Shown here: positions 1 through 10,326 of the stretch, piece after piece
Numbering within the stretch: position 1 is the first letter of the stretch
Layout: the number at the start of each line of letters is the position of its first letter
Source of the DNA: Rhea pennata
Lineage: Eukaryota > Chordata > Aves > Rheiformes > Rheidae
Assembly: GCF_028389875.1 (NCBI RefSeq)
Contig: NC_084671.1
Location: 28,391,083 to 28,455,082 of the forward strand
DNA: 64,000 bases
Reading direction: 5' to 3'
Made by a program: the position numbers and the translations under genes
The notes under the pieces: generated by a model
The model's database searches: none
What the model was told of the DNA's origin: nothing
Seen by the model: the letters and a program-made list of their open reading frames with translations, nothing else

Positions 1-258
1 CAGGGCTGCCCAACACGCCGGCAGCCTCTGGGCGGCCCAGGCGCGGGACAGCAGCCCCGCGGGGTGCGCAGCGCCTCGGTCAGCCAGGCAGAGATGCTGC
101 TGGCCGCCGAGCAAAGCCCCACACGCAAAGCGGAGACCCTGCCGGGCCCTGGACGCCTCGCGTGCCACCCGGCGGGGAGCCTGGGGCTAAGTGAGGGGGT
201 GCCGACCGGGCGGCTGCCTCCCAGCAGTGAGGTCGCGGGAGTCACAGGAACTCTCTGG

Positions 259-266
259 TGACGTCA
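259..266. promoter_or_regulatory. CRE, upstream of a RING gene copy left of the window
   Basis: This is a perfect palindromic cAMP-response element (TGACGTCA). By its position in the unit it belongs to a minus-strand RING gene whose body lies beyond the left edge, so the array has at least one further copy there. The sequence from 1 to about 258 would be its exon 1 and core promoter. Confidence 0.6.
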
Positions 267-433
267 CAGGGCTGCCGGGGCCGCGCCCAGGAGACCCCCC
301 AGGCTGCGGGAGCAGCCCCGGGCTCGCAGAACACGTTGGAGAGCCGGCTTCAGCCGTGGGGCTTTGCCGGGGCTCTTTGTGCCTGGGGCTGTTGGTGCCG
401 GGACTGGGCCAGGCTTTGCCTTGGCTTCCCTGG

Positions 434-2466
434 CAGTCAGAGAGCCAGAGAGTCAGAGAACCAGAGAATCAGGAAGGTTGGGGGGGAGACCTCCGGAGAT
501 CATCTAGTCCAACCTCCCTGCTCCAGCACGGTCACGTACAGCATGTTAGACAGGGTTGCATGCAGGCGGGCTTTGAGTATCTCCAGAGAAGGAGACTCCA
601 CAACCTCTCTGGGCAACCTGCTCCAGTGCTCCGTCCCTCTCACAGGGAAGACATTCCTCCTCACGTTCAGGTGGAACTTCCTGTGGTGCAGTTTTGGCCC
701 ATTGCCTCTTGTCCTGTTGCATGGGGCAACTGAAAAGCGTTTGTCCCCATCCCCTTGACCCCCTCCCTTCACATACTTAGACACATTGATAAGATCCCCC
801 CTCAGTCTTCCCTTCCCCAGGCTGAAGAGGCCCTCCTCTCGCAGCCGTTCCTCAGAGGGCTGATGCTCCAGCCCTCTGATCATCTTCATAGCCCTACACT
901 GGACTCTCTCCAGCAGCTCCATGTCTCTCTTGTCCTGGGGAGCCCAGAACTGGATGTAGTACTTGAGATGAGGTCTCAGCAGGGGCTGAGTAGAGGGACA
1001 GGATCACCTCCCTCAACCTGCTGGCCACACTCTTCCAAATGCAGCCCAGGAGACCATTGGCCTTCCTGGCCACAGGGCCACATTGCTGCCTCAGGGTCAA
1101 CTTGTCATCCACCAGCACTCCCAGGTCCTCCTCTGCACAGCTGCTTTCTAGCAGCTCAGCCCCCAGCCTGTACTGGTGCCTGGGGTTATTTCTCCCTAGG
1201 TGCAGGACTCTGCACTTGCCCTTGTGGAACCTCAGGAGGTTCCTCTCTGCCCAGCTCTCCAGCCTGTCCATGTCTCTCTGAACGGCAGCACAGCCCTCCT
1301 GTGCCTCAGCCACTCCTCCCAGCTTGGTAGCATCAGCAAACTTGCTGAGGAGGCACTCTGTCCCTTTGTCCAGGTCGTTGATGAAGAAGTTGAACAGGAT
1401 GGGAGCCAGTTCTGAGCCCTGGGGGACTCCACTAGCCACAGGCCTCCAACTAGACTCCACGCCAATGATGACAACCCTCTGAGGTCTGCCTTGCAGCTAG
1501 TTCTCAACCCACCTCACTGTCCACTCATCTATCCCACACTTGCTGAGCTTCTCTAGGAGGATGTTATGGGAGACAGCGTCAAAAGCCTTGCTGAAGTCAA
1601 GGTACCCAATGCCCACTGCTCTCCCCTCCCCTACCCAGGCAGTTGTTCCATCCTAGAAGGCGATCAGCTTGGTTAAGCAGGAGTTCCCCTTGGTGAAGCC
1701 ATGCTGTCTACTCCCGATCACCTTCTTTCCCTCCATATGCTTGGAGATGACATTGAGAATGAGCTGTTCCATCCCTTTTCCAGGGATGGAGGTGAGGCTG
1801 AGCAGCCTAGAGTTGCCTGGGTCCTCCTTCTTGCCCTTTTTGAAGACTGGAGTGACACTGGCTTTCTCCCAGTCCTCAGGCACCTCTCCCGTTTTCCCAG
1901 GACCTTTCAAAGATGATGGAGAGCAGCCTGGCAACAACATCCGCCAGCTCCCTCAGTACCCATGGGTGCATCCCATCTGGGCCCACCGATCTGTGGATGT
2001 CAGGCTTGCCCACAAGGTCTCTAATCCTCTCCTCCTCAACCAAAGGGAAGTCTTCCTTTCTCCAGGCTTTCTGCCTTGCCTCCAGGCTCTGGGGTTCTTG
2101 CAGGCTGCCCTTAGCAGCGAAGCCTGAAGCCAAGGCAGCACTCAGTAACTCTGCCTTCTCCGGAGCCCTTGTCACCAGGGCCCCTGCCCCATTCAGTAGT
2201 GGGCCCACATTTTCCGCACTCCTCCTCTTGCTCCTGATGCATTTGAAGAAGCCCTTCCTGGTGTCCTGAACATCCCTTGCCAGACTCAATTCCAGCTGGG
2301 CCTTAGCCTTCCTCGCCGCATCCCTACATACTCGGACAACATTCCTATAATTCTCCCGGGTAGCCTGTGCCCTCTTCCACATTCTGTGTACTTTCCTCTT
2401 CTCTCTGAGTTTGGCCAGGAGCTCCTTGCTCGTCCTGGCAGGTCTCCTGCCCCCTTTGCTGGTCCA
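434..2466 (-). mobile_element. CR1 LINE, 5'-truncated (unit 1)
   Basis: Read on the minus strand, this copy runs from part of the CR1 ORF2 linker through reverse transcriptase to the 3' end. Recognisable blocks are SVGPDGMHPWVLREL (near 1,980), VTPVFKKGKKEDPGNSR (near 1,850), QHGFTKGNSCLTKL (near 1,690), [16 protein letters not shown] (near 1,410) and FADATKLGG (near 1,330). The last replaces the catalytic FADD with FADA. The 3' end (about 434-472) is a run of 8 bp repeats ending in TCTCTG, the hallmark of CR1 tails. The reading frame is interrupted, so the copy is dead. Confidence 0.9.
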
Positions 2467-2649
2467 CGGTGACCACATTCAGGCCACCAGACTGTCCTGG
2501 TGAAGTGCTCAGTGTTTTCTGCCCAGGAGAACAGGAACGCCTTCACTGTCTATCACTGTCTCTCCTCCACCCTTCACAACACCCCAAGAACCGGGACCAT
2601 AGAAATGCACGTGCTCCTTTGAGGAGATGGGGCACTATTTCCACCGTCA

Positions 2650-3000
2650 CAGGGTCAGAGAATGGTTGAGGAAGGAAGGCACCTCTGGAGAGAGTGTAGT
2701 CCAAGGCCCCTGCTCAAGCAGACTCACCTAGAGCACGTTGCCCCAGAACCTCTCTAGGTGGCTTTTGAAGAGCTCCAAGCACGGAGACTGCCCAAGCTCC
2801 GAGGGCAAGCAGAGCTCAGTTAGCCTCCCAGGAGGACGCTTGTTGCTGATGGCCAGAGGGAACTGCCTGTGCTCCTGTTGGTGCCTGTTACCTCTTGTCC
2901 TCTGCCTGGACGCGGTGAAAAGGGCCTGCGCCGTCCTCTTAACATCCTCCCTCAACAGTGCCAGCTCTCTCAGGCTGTCCTCAGAGGAGAGACGCTCAGG
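2650..3000 (-). mobile_element. Older CR1-like 3' fragment (unit 1)
   Basis: The stretch gtccaaggcccctgctcaag, followed by cacctagagcacgttgcccc and gaggtggctttt-type words, matches the conserved 3' region of CR1 at low identity. It is a second and more decayed insertion. The same fragment recurs in every unit. Confidence 0.6.
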
Positions 3001-3230
3001 GGTCGAGCTGACATGGCCTCCAGGGCGCATGGGCAGGGTGTGGGGGAGGCCCCGGGTGAGGCTGCTGCAGGCCATGGAGGCCTGGGAGTGCACACAAGGC
3101 CCTGGCCTGTCCTTCGCTGCAGCCTCTTTCTCCTGTCCCTGCAGAGAGGGGGGACACATAACCCAGGAAGCGTGAGCCTTGCACAGCCATGCAGCCCGCG
3201 ACTGCCAGTGAAGGCCGTGGCTGGATCTGG

Positions 3231-3760
3231 TGTGGGTGCAGTGGGGCATCTAGACTCAGTGGTATGGGTGCCAAGGCTATGGATCTGCTTTGGGGCATCT
3301 GGAGTCAGTGGTATGGGTTCCTGTGGCTGGAGGTGCTCTGGAGGGGTGCAGTGGGGCATGTGGACTCAGTGGTATGAGTGCCCATGCATGGAGCTGCTGT
3401 GGGTGCAGTGGGGCATCTGGACTCAGTGGTATGGGTGCCAAGGCTATGGATCTGCTTTGGGGCATCTGGACTCAGTGGTATGGGTTCCCGTGGCTGGAGG
3501 TGCTCTGGAGGGGTGCAGTGGGGCATGTGGACTCAGTGGTATGGGTGCCCATGCATGGAGCTGCTCTGGGGCGTGCAGTGGGGCATCTGGACTCAGTGGT
3601 ATGGGTGCCCATGCATGGAGCTGCTGTGGGTGCCATGGGGCATCTGGACTCTGGTATGGGTGCCCATGGCTGGAGCTGCTCTGGGGCGTGCCGTGGGGCA
3701 TCTGGACTCTGTGGTATGGGTGCCCGTGGCTGGAGCTGCTCTGGGGGTGCCGTGGGGCAG
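3231..3760. repeat. Minisatellite, 49-61 bp period (unit 1)
   Basis: Tandem repeats built on ggggcatctggactcagtgg followed by tatgggtgcc, with two alternating halves: a 49 bp form with aaggctatggatctgcttt and a form of about 61 bp with cgtggctggaggtgctctgg. The monomers give long stop-free frames on both strands, which is a property of the repeat and not coding evidence. Confidence 0.9.
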
Positions 3761-4631
3761 CTGGGCTCGGCATCGTGGCTGCAGGCTCCGGAGCCCCTGT
3801 GCTGCCCGCAGCAGTGCTGGTGTGAGTGCAGGCAGGAGGGAGCTGGGGGGCAGCAGGGCTCGGAGGCAGAGGATGGGAAGGGTGCGAGGGCGAGCAGGGA
3901 TTTCTCCTCCCTGGTGGCAGGGCTCTGGCGGCGGGTGTGTGCCAGGGCTGTGTGCGTGGAGGGGAGGGGAGGCCTTGGGAGGCTGCTGCCCAGAGCCCTT
4001 GGGGCCGGGGCCTGGAGGTGGGGGGGGGGGGGGTCTTTGGAGGGCAAAGGTGCCCTTGCGGGAAGCCGCCCTGCATTTGCCCGGAGGTGGCAATACGTAC
4101 ACGGCGTTTGCTGTAGAGCAATACACAGCAGATAAGGTGAACATTTGCCCTGGAGGTGGCGTGTCCCGAGGCGCTCGGTGTGTGGGGCACCGGGCCGAGA
4201 GCGAAGGGGCCCCCGCTACTTGGGAGAGGTGTTGGGTCTCCTGCGAGAAGTCTGGCTCGTGGGCCCTTGGAGCCCTGGCCGAGTTTGCAGCCCCGTGCGC
4301 AGGCGCCGGCAGCTCTCTGCCAGCTCCTGCTGGGGGCTTTTGCAAGGCTCGTGGCTGTTGCCCGCCAGCCGCGGGCCGGACAGAGTGAGCCCCGAGACGC
4401 GGGTGGTGGTTGCAGGCAGCGGCTGCTCCCTGCCCTTTATTAAGCGCCCGGCCCAGCACACGAGGAGGCCCCAGAGGCTCCCAGGCACCCAGGCTGCCTG
4501 CCTGGCTCTGCTGCGTCCTTCCCGGTCTTCCTTTGCCCAGCCAAGGCAACGGCAGCTCCCGCGGCCCTCGTCCGAACGCGCCCTGCTGCCGCCTGCCCCG
4601 AGGCCCGGGCCGCTGCGGGGAGCAGGGGACT

Positions 4632-5408
4632 CTAGAGGAACGCGCTGAAGTGGGGCAGCAACAGGATGTTGCACAAGAACACGAGGAATAAGGCCACCAC
4701 TTCCATTTCGGCGCTGGGAGCCGGGCTGTCCCTGGGAGCCGGGCTCCTCTGCCTCCCGCGCCGAGCCGGGCGCTCGCAGACCGCCACGACCGTGAGTCCG
4801 TCGGGGAGCTCGTCCCGTCGCCCGGGGGACCTGCTGCGGCGGCAGCCTCGCGAAGGTGCCTCCCGTCTCCTGGTGCTTCCAGTGCTGCGGGACCTCTGCC
4901 GTAACGGCCCGCGGGCTCGGGGTCCTGCCCGCCGGTGGGCGTGAGCAGTCGCCCGAGCCCTGCTTGGCCGTCGCCGGCTCCTCGCTGGAGAGTCGTAGCC
5001 CCTGTAGCGCAGGAGGCTGACGGCGCCGTCACGGCCGCTCCTCGGGGACCTGCTTCGTGCCGTCCTCGCTGCAGAGCGGGAGCGACGCCTCCGTCCTGGG
5101 CGGCCCGCAGAAGAGCGCCTGGGGCGGTCCGCCCGGGAGCCATGGTGCGGGGGGCGCGCGCGGCCGGAGCGGAAAGGCCGCTGGCAGAGCGGGCACTCGG
5201 CTCTGCTGGCTGACAGCTGCTGGACGCAGCCGAGGCAGAGCCTGTGCGAGCAGACGCTGACGTAGGCGGCGGCGTGCAGCGGGCGCAGGCAGACGGAGCA
5301 GCGCAGCTCCTCCGAGGCGTCCGGCGGCACGTGCTGCGGCAGCCAGCCGGCGCTGGCGCCGGGGGAGAAGCTGCCGTGCTCGCGGCAGTCCTCTTGCGCA
5401 GACCTCAT
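4632..5408 (-). CDS. TOPORS-like RING-finger protein, copy 1
   Basis: The 258-residue protein has a C3HC4 RING at residues 37-75 (C37, C40, C53, H55, C58, C61, C72, C75). The spacing C-x2-C-x12-C-x-H-x2-C-x2-C-x10-C-x2-C, and the segments around AECPLC and PF, are those of the E3 ligase TOPORS. An Arg/Ser-rich region (about 85-230) with an RYRGYDS motif follows, then a hydrophobic tail (235-258) that could be a membrane anchor. I infer a ubiquitin or SUMO E3 ligase. The start was chosen because a good acceptor (ctctctgccttgcag) ends three bases before this ATG. A donor (gcgcag/gtgagc) lies at 5604/5603, giving a 192 bp intron (5412-5603). Its length divides by three and it has no stop in frame, so an unspliced start at 5894 would give 420 residues. 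That ATG is only about 14 bp from the CRE and is probably outside the transcript. AATAAA is at 4441-4436. Confidence 0.75.
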   Translation of the reverse strand: MRSAQEDCREHGSFSPGASAGWLPQHVPPDASEELRCSVCLRPLHAAAYVSVCSHRLCLGCVQQLSASRAECPLCQRPFRSGRARPPHHGSRADRPRRSSAGRPGRRRRSRSAARTARSRSPRSGRDGAVSLLRYRGYDSPARSRRRPSRARATAHAHRRAGPRARGPLRQRSRSTGSTRRREAPSRGCRRSRSPGRRDELPDGLTVVAVCERPARRGRQRSPAPRDSPAPSAEMEVVALFLVFLCNILLLPHFSAFL

Positions 5409-5907
5409 GTCCTGCAAGGCAGAGAGACCCGGAGCTTGTGTGAGCTGTGCTCGCGGCCGAGGCAGGCGAAGGCAGAAAAGCCGGGCGAGCGGCGAGCCAA
5501 AGGGCTGCGCAGGCTTCTGGGGGGCTGCAAGGGAGCAGCACAAGCGCCGAGAGGCCCCCGCGAAAGACCCCCTTGCTGCCTGCCTTGCAGCAGCACAGCT
5601 CACCTGCGCACGTCGGTCCGTGCTCAGCGCGGAACACCCCGCGCACCTGCAGGGCTGCCCAACACGCCGGCAGCCTCTGGGCGGCCCAGGCGCGGGACAG
5701 CAGCCCCGCGGGGTGCGCAGCGCCTCGGTCAGCCAGGCAGAGATGCTGCTGGCCGCCGAGCAAAGCCCCACACGCAAAGCGGAGACCCTGCCGGGCCCTG
5801 GACGCCTCGCGTGCCACCCGGCGGGGAGCCTGGGGCTAAGTGAGGGGGTGCCGACCGGGCGGCTGCCTCCCAGCAGTGAGGTCACGGGAGTCACAGGAAC
5901 TCTCTGG

Positions 5908-5915
5908 TGACGTCA
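5908..5915. promoter_or_regulatory. CRE of RING gene copy 1
   Basis: Perfect TGACGTCA, 500 bp upstream of the chosen ATG and about 170 bp from the end of the neighbouring CR1. The surrounding 300 bp are GC-rich and have no TATA box I can see, as in CpG-type promoters. Confidence 0.6.
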
Positions 5916-6082
5916 CAGGGCTGCCGGGGCCGCGCCCAGGAGACCCCCCAGGCTGCGGGAGCAGCCCTGGGCTCGCAGAGCACTTTGGAGAGCCGGCTTC
6001 AGCCGTGGGGCTTTGCCGGGGCTCTTTGTGCCTGGGGCTGTGGGTGCCGGGACTGGGCCAGGCTTTGCCTTGGCTTCCCTGG

Positions 6083-7828
6083 CAGTCAGAGAGCCAGAGA
6101 GTCAGAGAACCAGAGAATCAGGAAGGTTGGGGGAGACCTCCGGAGATCATCTAGTCCAACCTCCCTGCTCCAGCACAGTCACCTAGAGCCTGTTAGACAG
6201 GGTTGCATGCAGGCGGGCTTTGAGTATCTCCAGAGAAGGAGACTCCACAACCTCTCTGGGCAACCTGCTCCAGTGCTCCGTCCCTCTCACAGGGAAGACA
6301 TTCCTCCTCACGTTCAGGTGGAACTTCCTGTGGTGCAGTTTTGGCCCATTGCCTCTTGTCCTGTCGCATGGGGCAACTGAAAAGCGTTTGTCCCCATCCC
6401 CTTGACCCCCTCCCTTCACATACTTAGACACATTGATAAGATCCCCCCTCAGTCTTCCCTTCCCCAGGCTGAAGAGGCCAAGCTCTCACAGCTGTTCCTC
6501 AGAGGGCAGGTGCTCCAGCCCTCTGATCATCTTCATAGCCCTACACTGGACTCTCTCCAGCAGCTCCATGTCTCTCTTGTCCTGGGGAGCCCAGAACTGG
6601 ATGTAGTACTTGAGAAGAGGCCTCAGCAGGGCTGAGTAGAGGGACAGGATCACCTCCCTCGACCTGCTGGCCACACTCTTCCAAATGCAGCCCAGGAGCA
6701 TTAGCAAACTTGCTGAGGAGGCACTCTGTCCCTTTGTCCAGGTCGTTGATGAAGAAGTTGAACAGGATGGGAGCCAGTACTGAGCCCTGGGGGACTCCAC
6801 TAGCCACAGGCCTCCAACTAGACTCCACGCCACTGATGACAACCCTCTGAGCTCTGCCTTTCAGCTAGTTCTCAACCCACCTCACTGTCCACTCATCTAC
6901 CCCACACTTGCTGAGCTTCTCTAGGAGGATGTTATGGGAGACAGCGTCAAAAGCCTTGCTGAAGTCAAGGTACCCAATGCCCACTGCTCTCCCCTCCCCT
7001 ACCCAGGCAGTTGTTCCATCCTAGAAGGCGATCAGCTTGGTTAAGCAGGAGTTCCCCTTGGTGAAGCCATGCTGTCTACTCCCGATCACCTTCTTTCCCT
7101 CCATATGCTTGGAGATGACATTGAGAATGAGCTGTTCCATCCCTTTTCCAGGGATGGAGGTGAGGCTGAGCAGCCTAGAGTTGCCTGGGTCCTCCTTCTT
7201 GCCCTTTTTGAAGACTGGAGTGACACTGGCTTTCTCCCAGTCCTCAGGCACCTCTCCCATTTTTCCAGGACCTTTCAAAGATGATGGAGAGCAGCCTGGC
7301 AACAACATCCGCCAGCTCCCTCAGTACCCATGGGTGCATCCCATCTGGGCCCACGGATCTGTGGATGTCAGGCTTGCCCACAAGGTCTCTAATCCTCTCC
7401 TCCTCAACCAAAGGAAAGTCTTCCTTTCTCCAGGCTTTCTGCCTTGCCTCCAGGCTCTGGGGTTCTTGCAGGCTGCCCTTAGCAGCGAAGCCTGAAGCCA
7501 AGGCAGCATTCGGTAACTCTGCCTTCTCCGGAGCCCTTGTCACCAGGGCCCCCGCCCCATTCAGTAGTGGGCCCACATTTTCCCCACTCCTCCTCTTGCT
7601 CCTGATGTATTTGAAGAAGCCCTTCCTGGTGTCCTGAACATCCCTTGCCAGACTCAATTCCAGCTGGGCCTTAGCCTTCCTCGCCGCATCCCTACATACT
7701 CGGACAACATTCCTATAATTCTCCCAGGTAGCCTGTGCCCTCTTCCACATTCTGTGTACTTTCCTCTTCTCTCTGAGTTAGGCCAGGAGCTCCTTGCTCG
7801 TCCTGGCAGGTCTCCTGCCCCCTTTGCT
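6083..7828 (-). mobile_element. CR1 LINE with a ~280 bp internal loss (unit 2)
   Basis: Same insertion as in unit 1. The segment matching about 1,052-1,330 of unit 1, including the FADA motif region, is missing at the junction near 6,697. The 5' edge is followed by about 117 bp found only in this unit. Confidence 0.88.
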
Positions 7829-8124
7829 GGACTTCTTCCTCACAGGGATGGCTGCACGGTAGTGCCAAGCTCAGACTTGCCGAGTTCTTTTTGCTCCTCT
7901 CCTCTTTCAACACAGTTCCAGACAAATGCTGCCAAGCAGCACGGTGACCACTTTCAGGCCACCAGACTGTCCTGGTGAAGTGCTCAGTGTTTTCTGCCCA
8001 GGAGAACAGGAACGCCTTCACTGTCTATCACTGTCTCTCCTCCACCCTTCACAACACCCCAAGAACCGGGACCATAGAAATGCACGTGCTCCTTTGAGGA
8101 GATGGGGCACTATTTCCACCGTCA

Positions 8125-8475
8125 CAGGGTCAGAGAATGGTTGAGGAAGGAAGGCACCTCTGGAGAGAGTGTAGTCCAAGGCCCCTGCTCAAGCAGACTC
8201 ACCTAGAGCACGTTGCCCCGGAACCTGTCTAGGTGGCTTTTGAAGAGCTCCAAGCACGGAGACTGCCCAAGCTCCGAGGGCAAGCAGAGCTCAGTTAGCC
8301 TCCCAGGAGGACGCTTGTTGCTGATGGCCAGAGGGAACTGCCTGTGCTCCTGTTGGTGCCTCTTGCCTCTTGTCCTCTGCCTGGACGCGGTGAAAAGGGT
8401 CTGCGCCGTCCTCTTAACATCCTCCCTCAACAGTGCCAGCTCTCTCAGGCTGTCCTCAGAGGAGAGACGCTCAGG
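8125..8475 (-). mobile_element. Older CR1-like 3' fragment (unit 2)
   Basis: Copy of the fragment at 2650-3000, carried by the unit duplication; few differences. Confidence 0.6.
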
Positions 8476-8705
8476 GGTCGAGCTGACATGGCCTCCAGGG
8501 CGCATGGGCAGGGTGTGGGGGAGGCCCCGGGTGAGGCTGCTGCAGGCCATGGAGGCCTGGGAGTGCACACAAGGCCCTGGCCTGTCCTTCGCTGCAGCCT
8601 CTTTCTCCTGTCCCTGCAGAGAGGGGGGACACATAACCCAGGAAGCGTGAGCCTTGCACAGCCATGCAGCCCGCGACTGCCAGTGAAGGCCGTGGCTGGA
8701 TCTGG

Positions 8706-9459
8706 TGTGGGTGCAGTGGGGCATCTAGACTCAGTGGTATGGGTGCCAAGGCTATGGATCTGCTTTGGGGCATGTGGAGTCAGTGGTATGGGTTCCTGTG
8801 GCTGGAGGTGCTCTGGAGGGGTGCAGTGGGGCATGTGGACTCAGTGGTATGAGTGCCCATGCATGGAGCTGCTGTGGGTGCAGTGGGGCATCTGGACTCA
8901 GTGGTATGGGTGCCAAGGCTATGGATCTGCTTTGGGGCATCTGGACTCAGTGGTATGGGTTCCCGTGGCTGGAGGTGCTCTGGAGGGGTGCAGTGGGGCA
9001 TGTGGACTCAGTGGTATGGGTGCCCATGCATGGAGCTGCTGTGGGTGCAGTGGGGCATCTGGACTCAGTGGTATGGGTGCCAAGGCTATGGATCTGCTTT
9101 GGGGCATCTGGACTCAGTAGTATGGGTTCCCGTGGCTGGAGCAGCTCTGGGGGCAATGTGGCATCTGGACTCAGTGGTATGGGTTCCCGTGGCTGGAAGT
9201 GCTCTGGAGGGGTGCAGTGGGGCATGTGGACTCAGTGGTATGGGTGCCCATGCACGGAGCTGCTCTGGGGGGTGCAGTGGGGCATCTGGACTCAGTTGAA
9301 TTGGTGCCCATGCATGGAGCTGCTGTGGGTGCCATGGGGCATCTGGACTCTGGTATGGGTGCCCATGGCTGGAGCTGCTCTGGGGCGTGCCGTGGGGCAT
9401 CTGGACTCTGTGGTATGGGTGCCCGTGGCTGGAGCTGCTCTGGGGGTGCCGTGGGGCAG
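8706..9459. repeat. Minisatellite (unit 2, 754 bp)
   Basis: Same monomers as in unit 1 with more copies, including variants with agcagctctgggggcaatgt near 9,140 and ttgaattggtgcc near 9,296 that recur only in unit 4. Confidence 0.9.
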
Positions 9460-10326
9460 CTGGGCTCGGCATCGTGGCTGCGGGCTCCGGAGCCCCTGTG
9501 CTGCCCGCAGCAGTGCTGGTGTGAGTGCAGGCAGGAGGGAGCTGGGGGGCAGCAGGGCCCGGAGGCAGAGGATGGGAAGGGTGCGAGGGCGAGCAGGGAT
9601 TTCTCCTCCCTGGTGGCAGGGCTCTGGCGGCGGGTGTCTGCCAGGGCTGTGTGCGTGGAGGGGAGGGGAGGCCTTGGGAGGCTGCTGCCCAGAGCCCTTG
9701 GGGCCGGGGCCTGGAGGTGGGGGGGGGGTCTTTGGAGGGCAAAGGTGCCCTTGCGGGAAGCCGCCCTGCATTTGCCCGGAGGTGGCAATACGTACACGGC
9801 GTTTGCTGTAGAGCAATACACAGCAGATAAGGTGAACATTTGCCCTGGAGGTGGCGTGTCCCGAGGCGCTCGGTGTGTGGGGCACCGGGCCGAGAGCGAA
9901 GGGGCCCCCGCTACTTGGGAGAGGTGTTGGGTCTCCTGCGAGAAGTCTGGCTCGTGGGCCCTTGGAGCCCTGGCCGAGTTTGCAGCCCCGTGCGCAGGCG
10001 CCGGCAGCTCTCTGCCAGCTCCTGCCGGGGGCTTTTGCAAGGCTCGTGGCTGTTGCCCGCCAGCCGCGGGCCGGACAGAGTGAGCCCCGAGACGCGGGTG
10101 GTGGTTGCAGGCAGCGGCTGCTCCCTGCCCTTTATTAAGCGCCCGGCCCAGCACACGAGGAGGCCCCAGAGGCTCCCAGGCACCCAGGCTGCCTGCCTGG
10201 CTCTGCTGCGTCCTTCCCGGTCTTCCTTTGCCCAGCCAAGGCAACGGCAGCTCCCGCGGCCCTCGTCCGAACGCGCCCTGCTGCTGCCTGCCCCGAGGCC
10301 CGGGCCGCTGCGGGGAGCAGGGGACT

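Larger units (their letters stand above)
1..5649. repeat. Tandem array unit 1 (long type)
   Basis: This 5,649 bp unit is followed by near-identical sequence from 5,650. The phase chosen (cagggctgcccaac) is arbitrary and only marks the window start. In plus-strand order it holds: upstream region and CRE of a gene copy lying left of the window, a CR1 copy (about 434-2466), an older CR1-like fragment (2650-3000), a GC-rich single-copy-like stretch (3001-3230), a minisatellite (3231-3760), a spacer with a G tract near 4020-4033, and RING gene copy 1 on the minus strand. The unit is long type because its CR1 is not internally deleted. Confidence 0.93.

Noticed and set aside
3231-3760. CRISPR-like or coding-repeat reading of the tandem monomers
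   Set aside because: Monomers are contiguous without unique spacers, the host is a vertebrate, and open frames on both strands follow from a monomer lacking stops.
3593-5143. Long minus-strand frame of 516 codons across the RING gene and minisatellite (and the 555-codon version at 9171-10838)
   Set aside because: It overlaps the RING frame in another register, consists of low-complexity Pro/Ala/Ser-rich translation and ends inside the minisatellite. High GC and repeats explain it.
4632-5894. A 420-residue or spliced 356-residue RING protein starting at 5894
   Set aside because: The ATG is 14 bp from the CRE, the extra N-terminus is low complexity, and copy 3 loses the unspliced frame in the intron. 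The 258-residue form is preferred, but the longer ones cannot be excluded.
5244-5910. Plus-strand frames of 167-199 codons opposite the RING gene
   Set aside because: They are GC-driven shadows with no recognisable domain, and they carry no independent splice or promoter logic.
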